This document shows, piece by piece, positions 8,806-20,106 of a DNA stretch of 64,000 bases. The translations under genes were made by a program, and so were the position numbers. The stretch lies in assembly GCF_022549495.1 (NCBI RefSeq), contig NZ_JAKZGD010000008.1, forward strand, positions 1-64,000. Reading direction: 5' to 3'. The stretch's first letter is position 1. The number at the start of each line of letters is the position of its first letter. This DNA is from Acinetobacter sp. ANC 4805 (GTDB lineage: Bacteria; Pseudomonadota; Gammaproteobacteria; Pseudomonadales; Moraxellaceae). The notes beneath the pieces are model-generated. The model made no database searches. It had not been told where the DNA came from and saw only the letters and a program-made list of their open reading frames with translations.

Positions 8806-11682
8806 TCAACTCTCTTTCTCAGATTCCTGAAGTGCTGGTGGTAACGGTGCAAGATAAGCGATCACAAGCATAATTGCACCTGAACCAATAAATGAAATAA
8901 CCCGAGTTAATGTGCCACTTTGCGATAGATCAAGCAGCAATAATTTAGCGACGACAATTGCCAACAATGCAGCTCCAACAAACCAGATTTGTCGAATATG
9001 ACGGCGACTTGAAAATGTCATCAGAACAAAAGCCAAAATCACCCACAACAAAGTCAAACTCAGCTGCACATCGCCATTCGACCAAATCTCGATACCCCAT
9101 AGTGGTGTCCCAAGATAATGATGCATCGCACGTACCACCACACTACTCAAGACCAAGAGACCAATTAAAATGGTTGTCACTTTAAAGCCCCATTCGATTG
9201 AGTGTTCATCACTCAACTTATAATGGTAGATTGTCCAAATCAGTCCGATGAATACCACTAAAGAAAACAAGTCGGTCAAGTTTAACAGTGGCAAGACATA
9301 ATACTGTTCAGCAGAGTGTGTATCTAAACTAATCAGAATTAACCAAACTAGACTTAAACTAAGCACAGGTATTTGTTGTAAAACTTGTGTATTTTTATTA
9401 GCTATTAAAAATATTCCATACAATGCTGGAATGAGGGCTAATCCAATCAATGGCATAATTGGGAAAACCGCCAAACCAATACTCGCTAAACTCAACCACA
9501 ATAAAGTTGACCGTATAATAAGACCTTCTTTTGAAGGGACAGCTTTTAAGGTGATTAGCATCAAAGCCAATACAACTGAAGCCATAGCAAAGGTCACTTG
9601 ATTTAAGTAACTTGACCAATGCAACACGGAATACACGTTCTCCGCAAAACTTTCTCCATAAAGCAGAAACAATAAACTTCCCAATAGGATCAGTTGCACA
9701 CTGTCCCACTGCAATTTTGATTTAAAGTGAACAGCAAGACGAAACAAAGCCAACAATAAAACTGCAATCACTAAATATGGACTGAGTCCATGTTGTTGCC
9801 ATTGCATAAACTCAACACCTGCAATCGCTCCTGCATACATCCCTAGCGCTAGAAAAATTCCACTCAACATTCGAGCACTGAAATATTTTTCGACATTTTG
9901 GTAGTGCAACAAATAAAAAGCAGAAATAAATTGTGCTACGGCATAAATCACTGTACTTAGAATTGGGAAATTATCATTTGACCAAACTTGGAAAAGTAGA
10001 GCCACTGAACTTAGCAAGACCAGTGCGACACCGATATATCGACTTAAACGGTAGCGTTCAGTTACCCCCCAGACAATCAATGCTGTTCCTTGAATCACCC
10101 AACCCGTCGATGTCCAATGTGCCCCTTTCGCCAATGGGAAAATTAATGCCGTAAAGACCACTGCAAGAATAAAAAAGCTTTTTGCCAAGGTGGATAATTG
10201 TGGATGCTGACGTTTAATCCATAGATTTAACGAGATATACACCACAGCTAATGCAACTGCTCCCCAAGTCAGCGCTTGAGTCGAGTTATGCATTAAATAT
10301 GCATGTAGAGAGAACCCAAGTACAGGTACACTAAAGATCAATCCTACATCCAAAATAGGTTGTAAGCGTTGACTGCTGTAATGATCTTCCTGCGCTGTAT
10401 TTGAGTCTTGATGCTGTGTGCGTAACATCAACTGGCTATAACGAATACTCAGCCAGATAAATAAAGCAATGTGCAACCATAAGATAATATCTAAGGTGTC
10501 AAACTGATATGTTTTTGCATAGATCCCAATCGTTGCACCACCAATAAACATGGTGGCGAAAAATGCGATTTGATGCAGAATTTTCCACGGCTGAATAAAA
10601 TTAACCGCAGCAACAGCTAAATTAATTAAAAAGTAATAGCCAAATAAGAAAATCACATCAGGATGATTTTGTGGAATCACCAATGGCGCAAGGTAAGCCA
10701 TGCTCAAAGCTAGCATTGACAAATATAAAGCTTGCTGTTTTAGACTCAGATAGACCGTTGCCAACAATAAAATGACGAATAAAATACTGGCGGTAGTTAA
10801 ACTGGCAATCACTGCAAAATGATGTGAAAAAATGAGCGTTAAAAATACAACTGCTAAACCCACACCTTGTAAAGCTACAGCAAATAGCTGATTTTTCTTT
10901 TGAAGAAAATAGCCTGCTATGGTCGTAACAACCCCAGCAACAGCAATAAAACTAAGTTTTACGCCTAGACTTAACTGCCAATGCTCACTGGCAAAGCGTA
11001 ATAACAGCACCACACCGACCATCAATAACGCAACGGCAACACGTAAAATTGGATTCCCGTGTATCATCCAATCTAGGGCTGGTTGCCACCATGTTACTGT
11101 TCGAGTTGTTGTTTGATGCTCAAAATCAACAGGTGACGGACTATTTTGATTTGGTATCGCCTGATGATCAGCTCTCATCCACGCAGGATGTTGTTCAAAA
11201 ACTGGAGTCTGAGTTTCTGTCTGCTTAGTTTCATCAAGATGCAATTCAATATTTTGGGCATTGATCTTTTGCTGGGTTAAAGCCTCTATTTCAGGCTCTA
11301 CATTTGCATATTGCTCTAAATGTAGCAAACGGGTCTGAAAAGCACTGATCGTTTGAATTAAACATAACATCAGCACCAACAATGCACCGCCAGCTAACCA
11401 CATCCACGTATTGGCATAAGCAAAAAGTGCCACCAATGCTGCACTATAAATGATAATTTTTTGCCCATTTATATTCGCTGATTGTGCAAAAAAACTTGGC
11501 GCAACCTGCTCTAGCTGGCATAAACGCTGATGAATTTCTGAAATAACGTGCACAATAACAACAGTTAATCCAACTGTTGCGGCAACAATCGCTCCCTGCC
11601 ATTGAAATGCAATCGCACAAGCAAGTAGCACAGTCAAAGCAACTAAAACGATGATAATGCCCTGTTTGTTTTTTTTATACAT
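8806..11682 (-). CDS. Large DUF2339-type polytopic membrane protein
   Basis: 958 residues. Two hydrophobic segments near the N-terminus are followed by a hydrophilic linker rich in Gln, Thr and His (about residues 135-200), then more than 20 predicted transmembrane helices to the end. This architecture fits the DUF2339 family, whose function is unknown. No enzymatic motif stands out. It stands alone and converges directly on the mscS-like gene. ATG 11682 is used; the far N-terminus is Lys-rich, consistent with a cytoplasmic start. Confidence 0.8.
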   Translation of the reverse strand: MYKKNKQGIIIVLVALTVLLACAIAFQWQGAIVAATVGLTVVIVHVISEIHQRLCQLEQVAPSFFAQSANINGQKIIIYSAALVALFAYANTWMWLAGGALLVLMLCLIQTISAFQTRLLHLEQYANVEPEIEALTQQKINAQNIELHLDETKQTETQTPVFEQHPAWMRADHQAIPNQNSPSPVDFEHQTTTRTVTWWQPALDWMIHGNPILRVAVALLMVGVVLLLRFASEHWQLSLGVKLSFIAVAGVVTTIAGYFLQKKNQLFAVALQGVGLAVVFLTLIFSHHFAVIASLTTASILFVILLLATVYLSLKQQALYLSMLALSMAYLAPLVIPQNHPDVIFLFGYYFLINLAVAAVNFIQPWKILHQIAFFATMFIGGATIGIYAKTYQFDTLDIILWLHIALFIWLSIRYSQLMLRTQHQDSNTAQEDHYSSQRLQPILDVGLIFSVPVLGFSLHAYLMHNSTQALTWGAVALAVVYISLNLWIKRQHPQLSTLAKSFFILAVVFTALIFPLAKGAHWTSTGWVIQGTALIVWGVTERYRLSRYIGVALVLLSSVALLFQVWSNDNFPILSTVIYAVAQFISAFYLLHYQNVEKYFSARMLSGIFLALGMYAGAIAGVEFMQWQQHGLSPYLVIAVLLLALFRLAVHFKSKLQWDSVQLILLGSLLFLLYGESFAENVYSVLHWSSYLNQVTFAMASVVLALMLITLKAVPSKEGLIIRSTLLWLSLASIGLAVFPIMPLIGLALIPALYGIFLIANKNTQVLQQIPVLSLSLVWLILISLDTHSAEQYYVLPLLNLTDLFSLVVFIGLIWTIYHYKLSDEHSIEWGFKVTTILIGLLVLSSVVVRAMHHYLGTPLWGIEIWSNGDVQLSLTLLWVILAFVLMTFSSRRHIRQIWFVGAALLAIVVAKLLLLDLSQSGTLTRVISFIGSGAIMLVIAYLAPLPPALQESEKES

Positions 11683-11871
11683 AGACTTAGATCAATTATG
11701 ACAGCTTCATTTAAGCTATCTTACTTGATCACTAGATAAGCAGCTATTTTTACATACAAAATACTGCAATTTTTTAATGCAACATCGTTTGCCCTTGCTC
11801 TACAAGACAACAAGGACAGCCACTACTTTTTCACGTAAAATGGTCTTCAGTTCATCATAAGGATTTGCATA

Positions 11872-14637
11872 ATGCCACCTTTTGTCTTGGTTGACGGGTC
11901 TTATTTTTTATTTCGTGCTTTTCACGCCTTACCGCCATTAACAACCTCTACAGGTTTACATACCAATGCAATACGTGGTGCAATTTCAGCAATCCAAAAG
12001 TTAATGCGTCGTACTCAGCCAACACATATGGCTGTGATTTTTGATACACCAGAACCCACTTTCCGCCATAAATTATCACCCATTTATAAAGGCGATCGCC
12101 CAAGTATGCCTGAGGAATTGTCTCAACAAATTCCTTATTTACATGCACTCATCAAAGCACAAGGCATTCCTTTATACAGCCTACCTGGTGCGGAAGCCGA
12201 TGATATTATTGGGACACTCACCAAACGCGCGTTGGCTGAAGGTCATCATGTCTTGATCTCGACAGGTGACAAAGACATGGCGCAATTGGTCAACGAACAT
12301 GTCAAACTTGAAGATAGTTTTAAAGAACGTGTTTTGGATGAAGCGGGGGTGCTTGAGAAATTCGGTGTGCATCCACATCAAATTATTGATTATCTCACGC
12401 TGATGGGTGATGCTTCTGACGGTATCATGGGCGTTCCGGGTGTTGGCGCAAAAACAGCAGCGAAGCTGCTGAATGAATACGGCACATTAAACAATATCAT
12501 TGCCAATGCGGATCAGCTTAAAGGCAAACTCAGCCAGAATATTAAAGATAATGTAGACAACATCAAAGTTGACCATCAACTTGCCAGTATCGTCTGTGAT
12601 CTCGATCTTGCCTTAGATTGGCATGACCTTAAACTCGCCAATCCCAATGTGGATCAGCTCCGCGAGCTCTATACCGAATTAGAGTTTCGTAACCAACTAC
12701 AGTCCTTAGATCATCCAAACAATCCAAATAGTCCTGCTTATCAGCAAACATCGCAAAGTATTGCCAAAGCTGAACAAAAAGCAGAACCCGTGGTTGCTGA
12801 AGATCATGCCAGCCTTTCTAGCCAAGATGATCAACTCGGAACAGCGACCTATCACACTGTATTAACTCAAGATGCTTGGGATGCTTTATTTCAGCGTATG
12901 CAGCATGCTGATCATTTTGCAATTGATACTGAAACCACCAACTTAGATTATCGTGTTGCGGAGTTAGTCGGCTTTTCAATCGCATTCGATGCCAATGATG
13001 CCTATTACGTTCCTGTCGCACATGATTATGAAGGTGCACCTGAACAGTTGAATCGTGAACAGATTCTTGCACAGATCAAACCAACTCTTGAAAATGAACA
13101 AGTGCGAAAAATTGGTCATCATCTCAAATATGATGCGCATATCTTTGCCAATCACGGCATCACCATTCAAGGTTGGTATTTCGATACCATGTTGGCTTCT
13201 TATGTATTCAATGCTGCGGCGACACGTCACGGAATGGATGATGTTGCACGACTTTATCTCAGCCACTTAACCACAACTTTTGAACAAATCGCAGGTAAAG
13301 GTGCTAAACAGAAAACCTTTAACCAGATTGAACTGGAAGTGGCAGCACATTATGCGGCTGAAGATGCCCATGTCACCTATCGTCTTTATGAAGTGTTAAA
13401 AGCAAAACTGCACAGCCACCCTGAACTGGTCAATATTTTGCATAACATCGAAATGCCTGTTGCTCGTGTACTCACAGGTATGGAAGAAGATGGGATTAAA
13501 CTCGATCATCAATTTTTGGATCAGCTCAGTGTCGAGTTCTCTGAAACGATTCAAACGCTTGAAGCTCAAGCAGCCGAATTAGCAGGTGAAGCCTTTAATG
13601 TTGCATCGCCAAAACAAGTCGGTGAAGTTTTATTCGAAAAGCTTGGGCTTAAAGGGGGTAAAAAAACAGCAACGGGGCAATACAGTACCAGTGAAAGTAT
13701 TTTAGAGAAAATTGAACATCCTTTAGCTGAAGTCATTTTAGAACATCGTGGATTAGCAAAGCTTAAAAATACCTATACTGATCGCTTGGTCGAGCAATCT
13801 CACGATACAACACATCGTGTGCATACCAGCTATCATCAAGCACTCACGGCAACAGGTCGCTTATCTTCCACTGATCCAAATTTGCAAAATATTCCAATCC
13901 GTACGCCAATTGGTCGTCAGATTCGTAAAGCCTTTATTGCCCCTGAAGGTCGTGTGTTACTCGCAGCCGATTATTCACAAATTGAACTGCGTTTGATGGC
14001 ACATTTCTCTCAGGATGATGCCTTAGTCCATGCCTTCCAACAAGGTCAAGACGTACATCGTCGTACCGCATCGGAAGTATTGGGAATTGCAATTGAAGAT
14101 GTCACCAATGATCAACGTCGACAAGCCAAAGCCGTTAACTTTGGTTTACTCTACGGAATGTCTGAGTTTGGTCTTACTCGTCAACTGGGTTTTACACGCG
14201 AAGAATCTCGTAGCTATATTGCACGTTATTTCCAACGTTATCCGGGCGTACTCGACTATATGGAACGTACTCGCCAGATCGCGCGTGAACAAGGCTTTGT
14301 GGAAACCATTTTAGGTCGTCGTCTGTATACACCAGACATTTTGGCAACCAACAAAATGATTAAACAAGCGGCTGAACGTGCTGCAATCAATGCACCATTG
14401 CAAGGGAGCGCGGCTGATATTATTAAACTTGCGATGATTGCAGTTGATAAGATTCTACCTAAAGATCAGGCTAAGTTGTTATTACAAGTACACGATGAAT
14501 TGGTATTTGAAGCAGATGTCGCCATTGCGGATGAACTTTCAAAACAGATTGCTGAAGTGATGCAATCGGTATTAGAAATTTCAGTGCCATTTGTGGTTGA
14601 AGTCGGACAGGGACAAAACTGGGATGCCGCACACTAA
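11872..14637 (+). CDS. polA: DNA polymerase I
   Basis: 921-residue repair and Okazaki-fragment-processing polymerase. It has an N-terminal 5'-3' exonuclease (VDGSYFLFRAF, then PGAEADDIIGT and the GVPGVGAKTAAKLL helix-hairpin-helix), a 3'-5' proofreading domain retaining DTETT, and the polymerase domain with motif A DYSQIELRLMAHFS, motif B around RRQAKAVNFGLLYG and motif C VHDELVFE. All three activities look intact. AAGGA lies upstream of ATG 11872. Confidence 0.97.
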   Translation: MPPFVLVDGSYFLFRAFHALPPLTTSTGLHTNAIRGAISAIQKLMRRTQPTHMAVIFDTPEPTFRHKLSPIYKGDRPSMPEELSQQIPYLHALIKAQGIPLYSLPGAEADDIIGTLTKRALAEGHHVLISTGDKDMAQLVNEHVKLEDSFKERVLDEAGVLEKFGVHPHQIIDYLTLMGDASDGIMGVPGVGAKTAAKLLNEYGTLNNIIANADQLKGKLSQNIKDNVDNIKVDHQLASIVCDLDLALDWHDLKLANPNVDQLRELYTELEFRNQLQSLDHPNNPNSPAYQQTSQSIAKAEQKAEPVVAEDHASLSSQDDQLGTATYHTVLTQDAWDALFQRMQHADHFAIDTETTNLDYRVAELVGFSIAFDANDAYYVPVAHDYEGAPEQLNREQILAQIKPTLENEQVRKIGHHLKYDAHIFANHGITIQGWYFDTMLASYVFNAAATRHGMDDVARLYLSHLTTTFEQIAGKGAKQKTFNQIELEVAAHYAAEDAHVTYRLYEVLKAKLHSHPELVNILHNIEMPVARVLTGMEEDGIKLDHQFLDQLSVEFSETIQTLEAQAAELAGEAFNVASPKQVGEVLFEKLGLKGGKKTATGQYSTSESILEKIEHPLAEVILEHRGLAKLKNTYTDRLVEQSHDTTHRVHTSYHQALTATGRLSSTDPNLQNIPIRTPIGRQIRKAFIAPEGRVLLAADYSQIELRLMAHFSQDDALVHAFQQGQDVHRRTASEVLGIAIEDVTNDQRRQAKAVNFGLLYGMSEFGLTRQLGFTREESRSYIARYFQRYPGVLDYMERTRQIAREQGFVETILGRRLYTPDILATNKMIKQAAERAAINAPLQGSAADIIKLAMIAVDKILPKDQAKLLLQVHDELVFEADVAIADELSKQIAEVMQSVLEISVPFVVEVGQGQNWDAAH

Positions 14638-14650
14638 AATAATGTAAATA

Positions 14651-14686
14651 AAAAAGGGACTGTATCAATTACAGTCCCTTTTTTAT
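14651..14686. terminator. Bidirectional terminator between polA and yggT
   Basis: An 11-bp stem (AAGGGACTGTA at 14654-14664 with TACAGTCCCTT at 14670-14680) and a 5-nt loop are followed by a T-run on the plus strand. Upstream A residues provide a T-run on the minus strand. Confidence 0.92.
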
Positions 14687-14697
14687 TTTGAAGCAGA

Positions 14698-15267
14698 TTA
14701 AAGACCTGTTAAAAGAACTTTAGCCGCTTCATTCATTAAAATCTCAGCAATATATAACGCTAAGAAAGCCAAAATTGGAGAAAGATCAATCATTCCCATG
14801 TTTGGTAAAAGACGACGAAATGGTGCAAGCAATGGCTCAGCAAGTTCTTGTATGACTTCAATATAGGGTGAACGTGACTGTGTAAACATCACCACCCAAC
14901 TTAAAATGATCGTTGCAAAAATCAAATAACGACAGAAACGAATCAAATCTTGAATCATCGTCACAAATGTCGTGATCACAAGATACACCGCACTATGCGG
15001 CATTTGTCCCGACAGATACATCAAACCAAAAATTTTCAGTAAATATAATACAACCAACAAAGCAACTGCCGCTAAATTGACACGGCCTTTACCAAGTGTT
15101 GGAAAAATACGGCTAAAAACATCCACAATCTTGGTCGCTTTCACCGTTGAAAGCACTACTGGATTGTATGGACTGACTGCCGCCAATTGCATTAAAAAAC
15201 GGAAAAAGACCAATAAAATAGCAACATTGATCAAAACACCAAAAATTAGCGCAGAACTTGCACCCAT
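14698..15267 (-). CDS. yggT: YggT family integral membrane protein
   Basis: 189 residues with two repeated YGGT domains, each a pair of transmembrane helices with a conserved loop (AVSPYNPVV in the first; EPLLAPFRRLLPNMGMIDLSPI in the second). The function is not firmly known; links to osmotic or potassium homeostasis and cell-envelope assembly have been suggested for the family. It follows proC by 16 bp, an association conserved across proteobacteria. Confidence 0.88.
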   Translation of the reverse strand: MGASSALIFGVLINVAILLVFFRFLMQLAAVSPYNPVVLSTVKATKIVDVFSRIFPTLGKGRVNLAAVALLVVLYLLKIFGLMYLSGQMPHSAVYLVITTFVTMIQDLIRFCRYLIFATIILSWVVMFTQSRSPYIEVIQELAEPLLAPFRRLLPNMGMIDLSPILAFLALYIAEILMNEAAKVLLTGL

Positions 15268-15283
15268 AATTGTCTTATCCTAA

Positions 15284-16123
15284 TTAAACCGATTTAGTCT
15301 TGTCACTCAACTCTTGTGCAAGCTCTTGGCTACGCTTCTGAGCTGCTGCAAGCGCTGTTTGAATATTTTGTGAAATCTGTGCGCGATCAAACACTTCTAA
15401 TGCTGCCTGTGTTGTACCGTTTGGAGACGTCACATTTTTACGTAATTCTGCTGGAGAATTTGAACTGGTAATTGCCATTTGTGCAGCACCTAACGCCGTT
15501 TGTAAGGTCAATGCCGTTGCGACTTTCTCATCTAAACCCAAATTTTTACCCGCACGAATCATACTTTCCATTAAATAGAAAAAGTATGCAGGACCAGAAC
15601 CTGATACCGCAGTAACTGCATCAATTTGAGCCTCATTATCGACCCAAATCGTTAAACCCGTAGTCGCAAGAATTTGACTGGTTAATTCACGATCTTGTGC
15701 ATTAACTACTGCTGGAGCATAAATACCATGTGCACCAGTTTGAACCAATGCTGGTGTATTTGGCATGACACGTACAATACGTTCACTCCCACCAATCAAA
15801 GCTGAAATCGTTTGAATCTCAGCACCCGCAATAATTGAGATCACGAGTTTATCTGATAATAAATCTTTTAATGGTTGTAAAACCGTTGCCAAAACTTGTG
15901 GTTTTACCGCTAAAACCACCACATCTGCATGTTTAATTGCGTCAACATTATCTGTTGTGGTTTGAATCCCTTTTTCTTCTAATATATGACGAATCTGTTC
16001 TACAGGGTCAGAAACCGTAATACGTGTTGTGGGTAAACCACGAGAAAGCAAGCCACCAATCAAGGCTTGCGCCATATTACCGCCGCCAATAAAACAAATA
16101 TTTTGATTCAATGCTGTCGCCAT
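15284..16123 (-). CDS. proC: Pyrroline-5-carboxylate reductase
   Basis: Last step of proline biosynthesis: NAD(P)H reduction of 1-pyrroline-5-carboxylate. The 279-residue protein has the N-terminal Rossmann GGGNMAQALIGGL motif, VLAVKPQ, RVMPNTPA and the dimerisation-domain signature AVSGSGPAYFF. It sits 3 bp after tilS and 16 bp before yggT in a leftward run starting at accA. Confidence 0.96.
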   Translation of the reverse strand: MATALNQNICFIGGGNMAQALIGGLLSRGLPTTRITVSDPVEQIRHILEEKGIQTTTDNVDAIKHADVVVLAVKPQVLATVLQPLKDLLSDKLVISIIAGAEIQTISALIGGSERIVRVMPNTPALVQTGAHGIYAPAVVNAQDRELTSQILATTGLTIWVDNEAQIDAVTAVSGSGPAYFFYLMESMIRAGKNLGLDEKVATALTLQTALGAAQMAITSSNSPAELRKNVTSPNGTTQAALEVFDRAQISQNIQTALAAAQKRSQELAQELSDKTKSV

Positions 16124-16126
16124 GTC

Positions 16127-17518
16127 CTACTCGTCACGTGAAAAAGACTGCTGAAAAAAGTCATTACAGTCAGAAATTAAACTTGGTTGCCAACCACCCT
16201 GCTCTAGATACTCAGATTGTGCCAACCAGAAACCTTTAGGGCTAAAAACCCCAAGCATAACATTATCCACGGCTAATATTTGAATTGTATGACGTAACCA
16301 AGGCAAAATCTGTGCATCTTGAATGGCTTTTTTGAGAGGCCAATGCCCAACTCGACCATAGAGATGAATTTTTTCACCCCCCTGCCGTTTCAGTAACTTT
16401 AACTCTCGCCCTAAAAGCTGGGATGAAAATCCAATAGCTTGAGATTCGATCTTAAACGCTCCAGCCGCAACTTTGATCGTTTCACCCATCTCATATCGCT
16501 CTAACAATACAGATGGAATGGTAGATCGTTTTTCTGCATATAACTGGTCATGAGTTAAACGATATAGCTTCTTCTGATAGCGAACGAAATAATGTTGATT
16601 GATATGTAAAGTTGCTTGAGCATCTGGTTTCGCGAGAATCACTTCTTGCTGTAAGCGCTTTACCATATCGTAGCTTGGGCGATATTGGTCATCTCCTTTC
16701 ATCCAAGCAGACAATAATTGACGTTGTCGAGCTGCGGACAGTTGGGAAAATGCATTCAGATCAAGCTCACGATATGTAGCACATTGCTTCCAATCATCCT
16801 GTAACACATCCGCTAAAATTTCAGCGGCATCCTGCATAAGATAACTGGTACGAGCCACAGCTGTTTGCATCTTCGGGAAGCGTTTTTGTAAAACAGCCCA
16901 CAGTTCTTCTCGGCACCACGCCCGATCATAATGCGTATCATGATTGCTTGGATCAGTAACATAATCAAAACCAAATTGCTGCGACCATTGCTCAATTTGT
17001 TCTCGGCTTATATCTAAAAATGGTCGCCAAATGGTCATCTCTTGACGGATATCAATTTGCTGCATCGCAGCCAAACCATTGACTCCCGCCCCAGAAAACA
17101 ACCGTAATAATAACGTTTCAGCTTGATCTTGCTGATGATGCGCCAAAACTAGAATTTCATTGGGTTTCAAATGTTGCTGATAGGCTTGATAACGCGCTTG
17201 GCGAGCTTGTTGCTCTAAATTCCCCGTCTCAACAGAGACTTTCTGAATCATACAAGGAATATTCAATGCTTCAGATTGTTTTTGTACTCGTATTCCCCAC
17301 GCAGCGCTCATCGACTGTAATTGATGATCAATATAAATCGCACGGGTTTGTGTTGGAAAAATTTCAGCCATTAAATATAGCAACAGCATGGAATCCATGC
17401 CGCCGCTACACCCAATTAAATATTGGGCTTGTTCAGGAAAATATTGTGTTTGTGCTAAGACACGATGCCTAAATTGCTGCTGCCAAACTTCATTAAACGT
17501 TGATAACGTGCGTCGCAT
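16127..17518 (-). CDS. tilS: tRNA(Ile) lysidine synthetase
   Basis: Converts C34 of the CAU-anticodon tRNA-Ile to lysidine, an essential decoding modification. The ATP-pyrophosphatase P-loop SGGMDS lies near residues 38-43, followed by [10 protein letters not shown] and a TilS substrate-binding region; the C-terminal domain contains RQGGEKIHL. The ATG start overlaps the end of accA by 64 bp, giving 463 residues. The accA-tilS order is common in gammaproteobacteria. Confidence 0.94.
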   Translation of the reverse strand: MRRTLSTFNEVWQQQFRHRVLAQTQYFPEQAQYLIGCSGGMDSMLLLYLMAEIFPTQTRAIYIDHQLQSMSAAWGIRVQKQSEALNIPCMIQKVSVETGNLEQQARQARYQAYQQHLKPNEILVLAHHQQDQAETLLLRLFSGAGVNGLAAMQQIDIRQEMTIWRPFLDISREQIEQWSQQFGFDYVTDPSNHDTHYDRAWCREELWAVLQKRFPKMQTAVARTSYLMQDAAEILADVLQDDWKQCATYRELDLNAFSQLSAARQRQLLSAWMKGDDQYRPSYDMVKRLQQEVILAKPDAQATLHINQHYFVRYQKKLYRLTHDQLYAEKRSTIPSVLLERYEMGETIKVAAGAFKIESQAIGFSSQLLGRELKLLKRQGGEKIHLYGRVGHWPLKKAIQDAQILPWLRHTIQILAVDNVMLGVFSPKGFWLAQSEYLEQGGWQPSLISDCNDFFQQSFSRDE

Positions 17519-18279
17519 CGTGCTTGAGCATCCATCGGTTGCAATTCATCTAAAGCTTGTTTTAGTACATCTTTCAAATCATACATGACTTTTTCAGGTT
17601 GCAAATGCGCACCCTCACCTTCATCTACAACATACTCAACAATACCTAAAGCTTTGAGCTTATCTGCGGTTAAAGCAAGCGCCTCGCTCGCCTGAGCTGC
17701 TTTATCGGCTGTTTTCCATAAAATTGATGCACAACCTTCTGGAGAAATCACCGAATAAATACTATGTGAAAGCATGATGACACGATCTGCAACACCAATA
17801 CCCAATGCACCGCCTGAACCGCCCTCACCCAATACTGTAGCAATGACAGGAACTTTCAAGCTTGAAAGTTGCGCCAAACTGGTCGCAATCGCTTCCGCCT
17901 GACCACGTTCTTCCGCACCTACACCTGGATATGCACCCATAGTATCAACAAAGGTAAAAACTGGCAGATTAAAACGCTCAGCCATATCCAATAAACGTTG
18001 CGATTTACGATAACCTTCTGGATTGCACATGCCGAAGTTATGCTGTAATTTTTCACGTGTACTGCGACCACGATGTTGACCGACCACCATTACAGGTTGT
18101 CCGTCAAAACGCGCCAAACCACCAATCATCGCACCATCATCACCAAATAAACGGTCACCGTGAAGTGCATCAAATTCAGTAAAGATTTCACTGACATAAT
18201 CTAGAAATTGCGGACGTTCAGGGTGTCGTGCAATTTGAACCGTAGCCCAAGCCTTGGACTGAGTCGCTTTATTTTTCAT
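17455..18279 (-). CDS. accA: Acetyl-CoA carboxylase carboxyltransferase subunit alpha
   Basis: Alpha subunit of the carboxyltransferase that makes malonyl-CoA for fatty-acid synthesis. The core motifs [31 protein letters not shown] and [11 protein letters not shown] are present. At 274 residues it is shorter than the usual ~315: the conserved coiled N-terminal segment is replaced by a short [20 protein letters not shown] start. The next gene, tilS, starts inside its 3' end. Confidence 0.93.
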   Translation of the reverse strand: MKNKATQSKAWATVQIARHPERPQFLDYVSEIFTEFDALHGDRLFGDDGAMIGGLARFDGQPVMVVGQHRGRSTREKLQHNFGMCNPEGYRKSQRLLDMAERFNLPVFTFVDTMGAYPGVGAEERGQAEAIATSLAQLSSLKVPVIATVLGEGGSGGALGIGVADRVIMLSHSIYSVISPEGCASILWKTADKAAQASEALALTADKLKALGIVEYVVDEGEGAHLQPEKVMYDLKDVLKQALDELQPMDAQARCDARYQRLMKFGSSNLGIVS

Positions 18280-18312
18280 AAGTCGTAGATAATCCCTAAC
18301 AAGGATATATTG

Positions 18313-19833
18313 TTAATCAACAAAATTGTCTGACTGAATATTTAACCCAATGTCCCAATGTTTGAATTGCACTTGTTCATCATGTAGATCGGCAACCAAT
18401 AGAGGCCATTGTTTAGCATCACCAGAAACGCTGAGTTGCCATTGTTGATCATTTACAACAGTCAGTTCAATGGCAGGAAGCATCTGATCACTACGACTAT
18501 GGTTCAGCAAAACCGCTAAGCGAAGCAATAAACAAAGATACAGTAAATGACTACCACCCACCTTTAAAACATCATTTTTTGCATCTGCACGCAACTTACG
18601 GCGATGATGTGAAACTAAATGCGAAAGATGGTTTTGGTCAATTTGCGAGAAACCTGGAATATCTGAATGTTGTAGTAAATAAGCACCATGACGATGATAA
18701 CCACCATGACTAATCGCTAATCCAATTTCATGTAAATACGCAGCACGGCGCAGTAAGTCACTGTCTTCAGTCGTTAAATTTAAAGCATCTGCCACACCAT
18801 CAAACAACTGTTGTGCTGTATTGACCACTCGTTCTGCTTGCTTTGGATCTGCGTTATAACGCCCCATTAAAGCTTGTACGCTGCGATCACGGATATCCTC
18901 ATGCTTGAAACGACCAAGTAAGTCGTACATCACACCTTCACGTAATGCACCATCAGAATATGCCAATTTATGAATATCCAACACTTCAAAGATCGCATAT
19001 AAAATGGAAAGACCTGCTGGCAAAACTGCTCGGCGATCTTCACGCAGACCTTCAAAATCAATCTCTGAAATATGTTTAAATTTAAGTAAACGATCTTTTA
19101 ATTTATATAAACCTTCACGCGTTAAGTTCTCTTGTTCATCACTTAAGCCAAGATTTACTGCAATTTGACGGCAAGCCTTAATGGTTCCACTTGAGCCAAC
19201 AACGGTATCCCAACCTTCAGCTTTATAAGTATTCGCAATCGCAGAAAGCTCTTTACGTGCAGCAACCACGGCTTTATCAAAGGCCTTGCTTGAAATCTCA
19301 CCATCAGCAAAATAAGCTTTACTATAAGCGACGCAGCCCATTTGTAATGATTCAGTATGGAGCGGTTCAAACTCCTCACCAATAATAAATTCGGTTGACC
19401 CACCACCAATATCAATGACTAGACGTCGCCCACCATTCGCCATAGTATGCGATACACCTAAATAAATCAGACGTGCTTCTTCACGACCAGCAATAATTTC
19501 AATCGGTTTGGGTAAAATTTCAGCTGCTTTCTGAATAAATTCATGACCATTTTTTGCTTGTCTTAAAGCATTGGTCGCCACAATTCTCAAACGGTTTGCT
19601 TGAACTGAGCTCAAGCGCCCAACAAATCGTGCTAAACAAGCCAATCCACGCTGTTGCGCAGCCTCTGTTAAATTTTTATTTTCATCAAGCCCAGCAGCTA
19701 ACTGTACTTTCTCTGACATTGAAGCAACTTTTTTAACTTCACCGTGATCAACACGAGCAATCGCAAGATGGAAACTATTTGATCCCATATCAATTGCAGC
19801 AAGTAATTCTTCATCAATCAGAAAATCAGACAT
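18313..19833 (-). CDS. ppx: Exopolyphosphatase (Ppx/GppA family)
   Basis: 506-residue actin-fold phosphatase. The N-terminal motif AAIDMGSNSFHLAIA, the IDIGGGSTEFI phosphate loop and GSSGTIKA are present, followed by a C-terminal HD-like domain. Its role is to hydrolyse polyphosphate or pppGpp; Ppx and GppA cannot be told apart with certainty here, but the length fits Ppx. It is transcribed divergently from trxA across 273 bp. Confidence 0.9.
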   Translation of the reverse strand: MSDFLIDEELLAAIDMGSNSFHLAIARVDHGEVKKVASMSEKVQLAAGLDENKNLTEAAQQRGLACLARFVGRLSSVQANRLRIVATNALRQAKNGHEFIQKAAEILPKPIEIIAGREEARLIYLGVSHTMANGGRRLVIDIGGGSTEFIIGEEFEPLHTESLQMGCVAYSKAYFADGEISSKAFDKAVVAARKELSAIANTYKAEGWDTVVGSSGTIKACRQIAVNLGLSDEQENLTREGLYKLKDRLLKFKHISEIDFEGLREDRRAVLPAGLSILYAIFEVLDIHKLAYSDGALREGVMYDLLGRFKHEDIRDRSVQALMGRYNADPKQAERVVNTAQQLFDGVADALNLTTEDSDLLRRAAYLHEIGLAISHGGYHRHGAYLLQHSDIPGFSQIDQNHLSHLVSHHRRKLRADAKNDVLKVGGSHLLYLCLLLRLAVLLNHSRSDQMLPAIELTVVNDQQWQLSVSGDAKQWPLLVADLHDEQVQFKHWDIGLNIQSDNFVD

Positions 19834-20106
19834 TATTCATATAAACCCATGCTCAATTCACGCATTAGAGTAATTCACATGCTTACAATTTTAAAGTCAT
19901 TTTAAGCAATAAAAGTCGCGTATTTTCGCTTTTATTCTATAAATCATTGTATAAGCCGATGATCAGCATCGTGAGCATCCATTAGACTTTTTATTTTCAA
20001 ACTTGAATAATCAGAACAAACCCTTACATTGAGTAAAGTAGCAATGTAATATTCATCATGATGATGAACCAATTCGCACTTTATCTCTTAAATTTGGAGC
20101 AACCTT

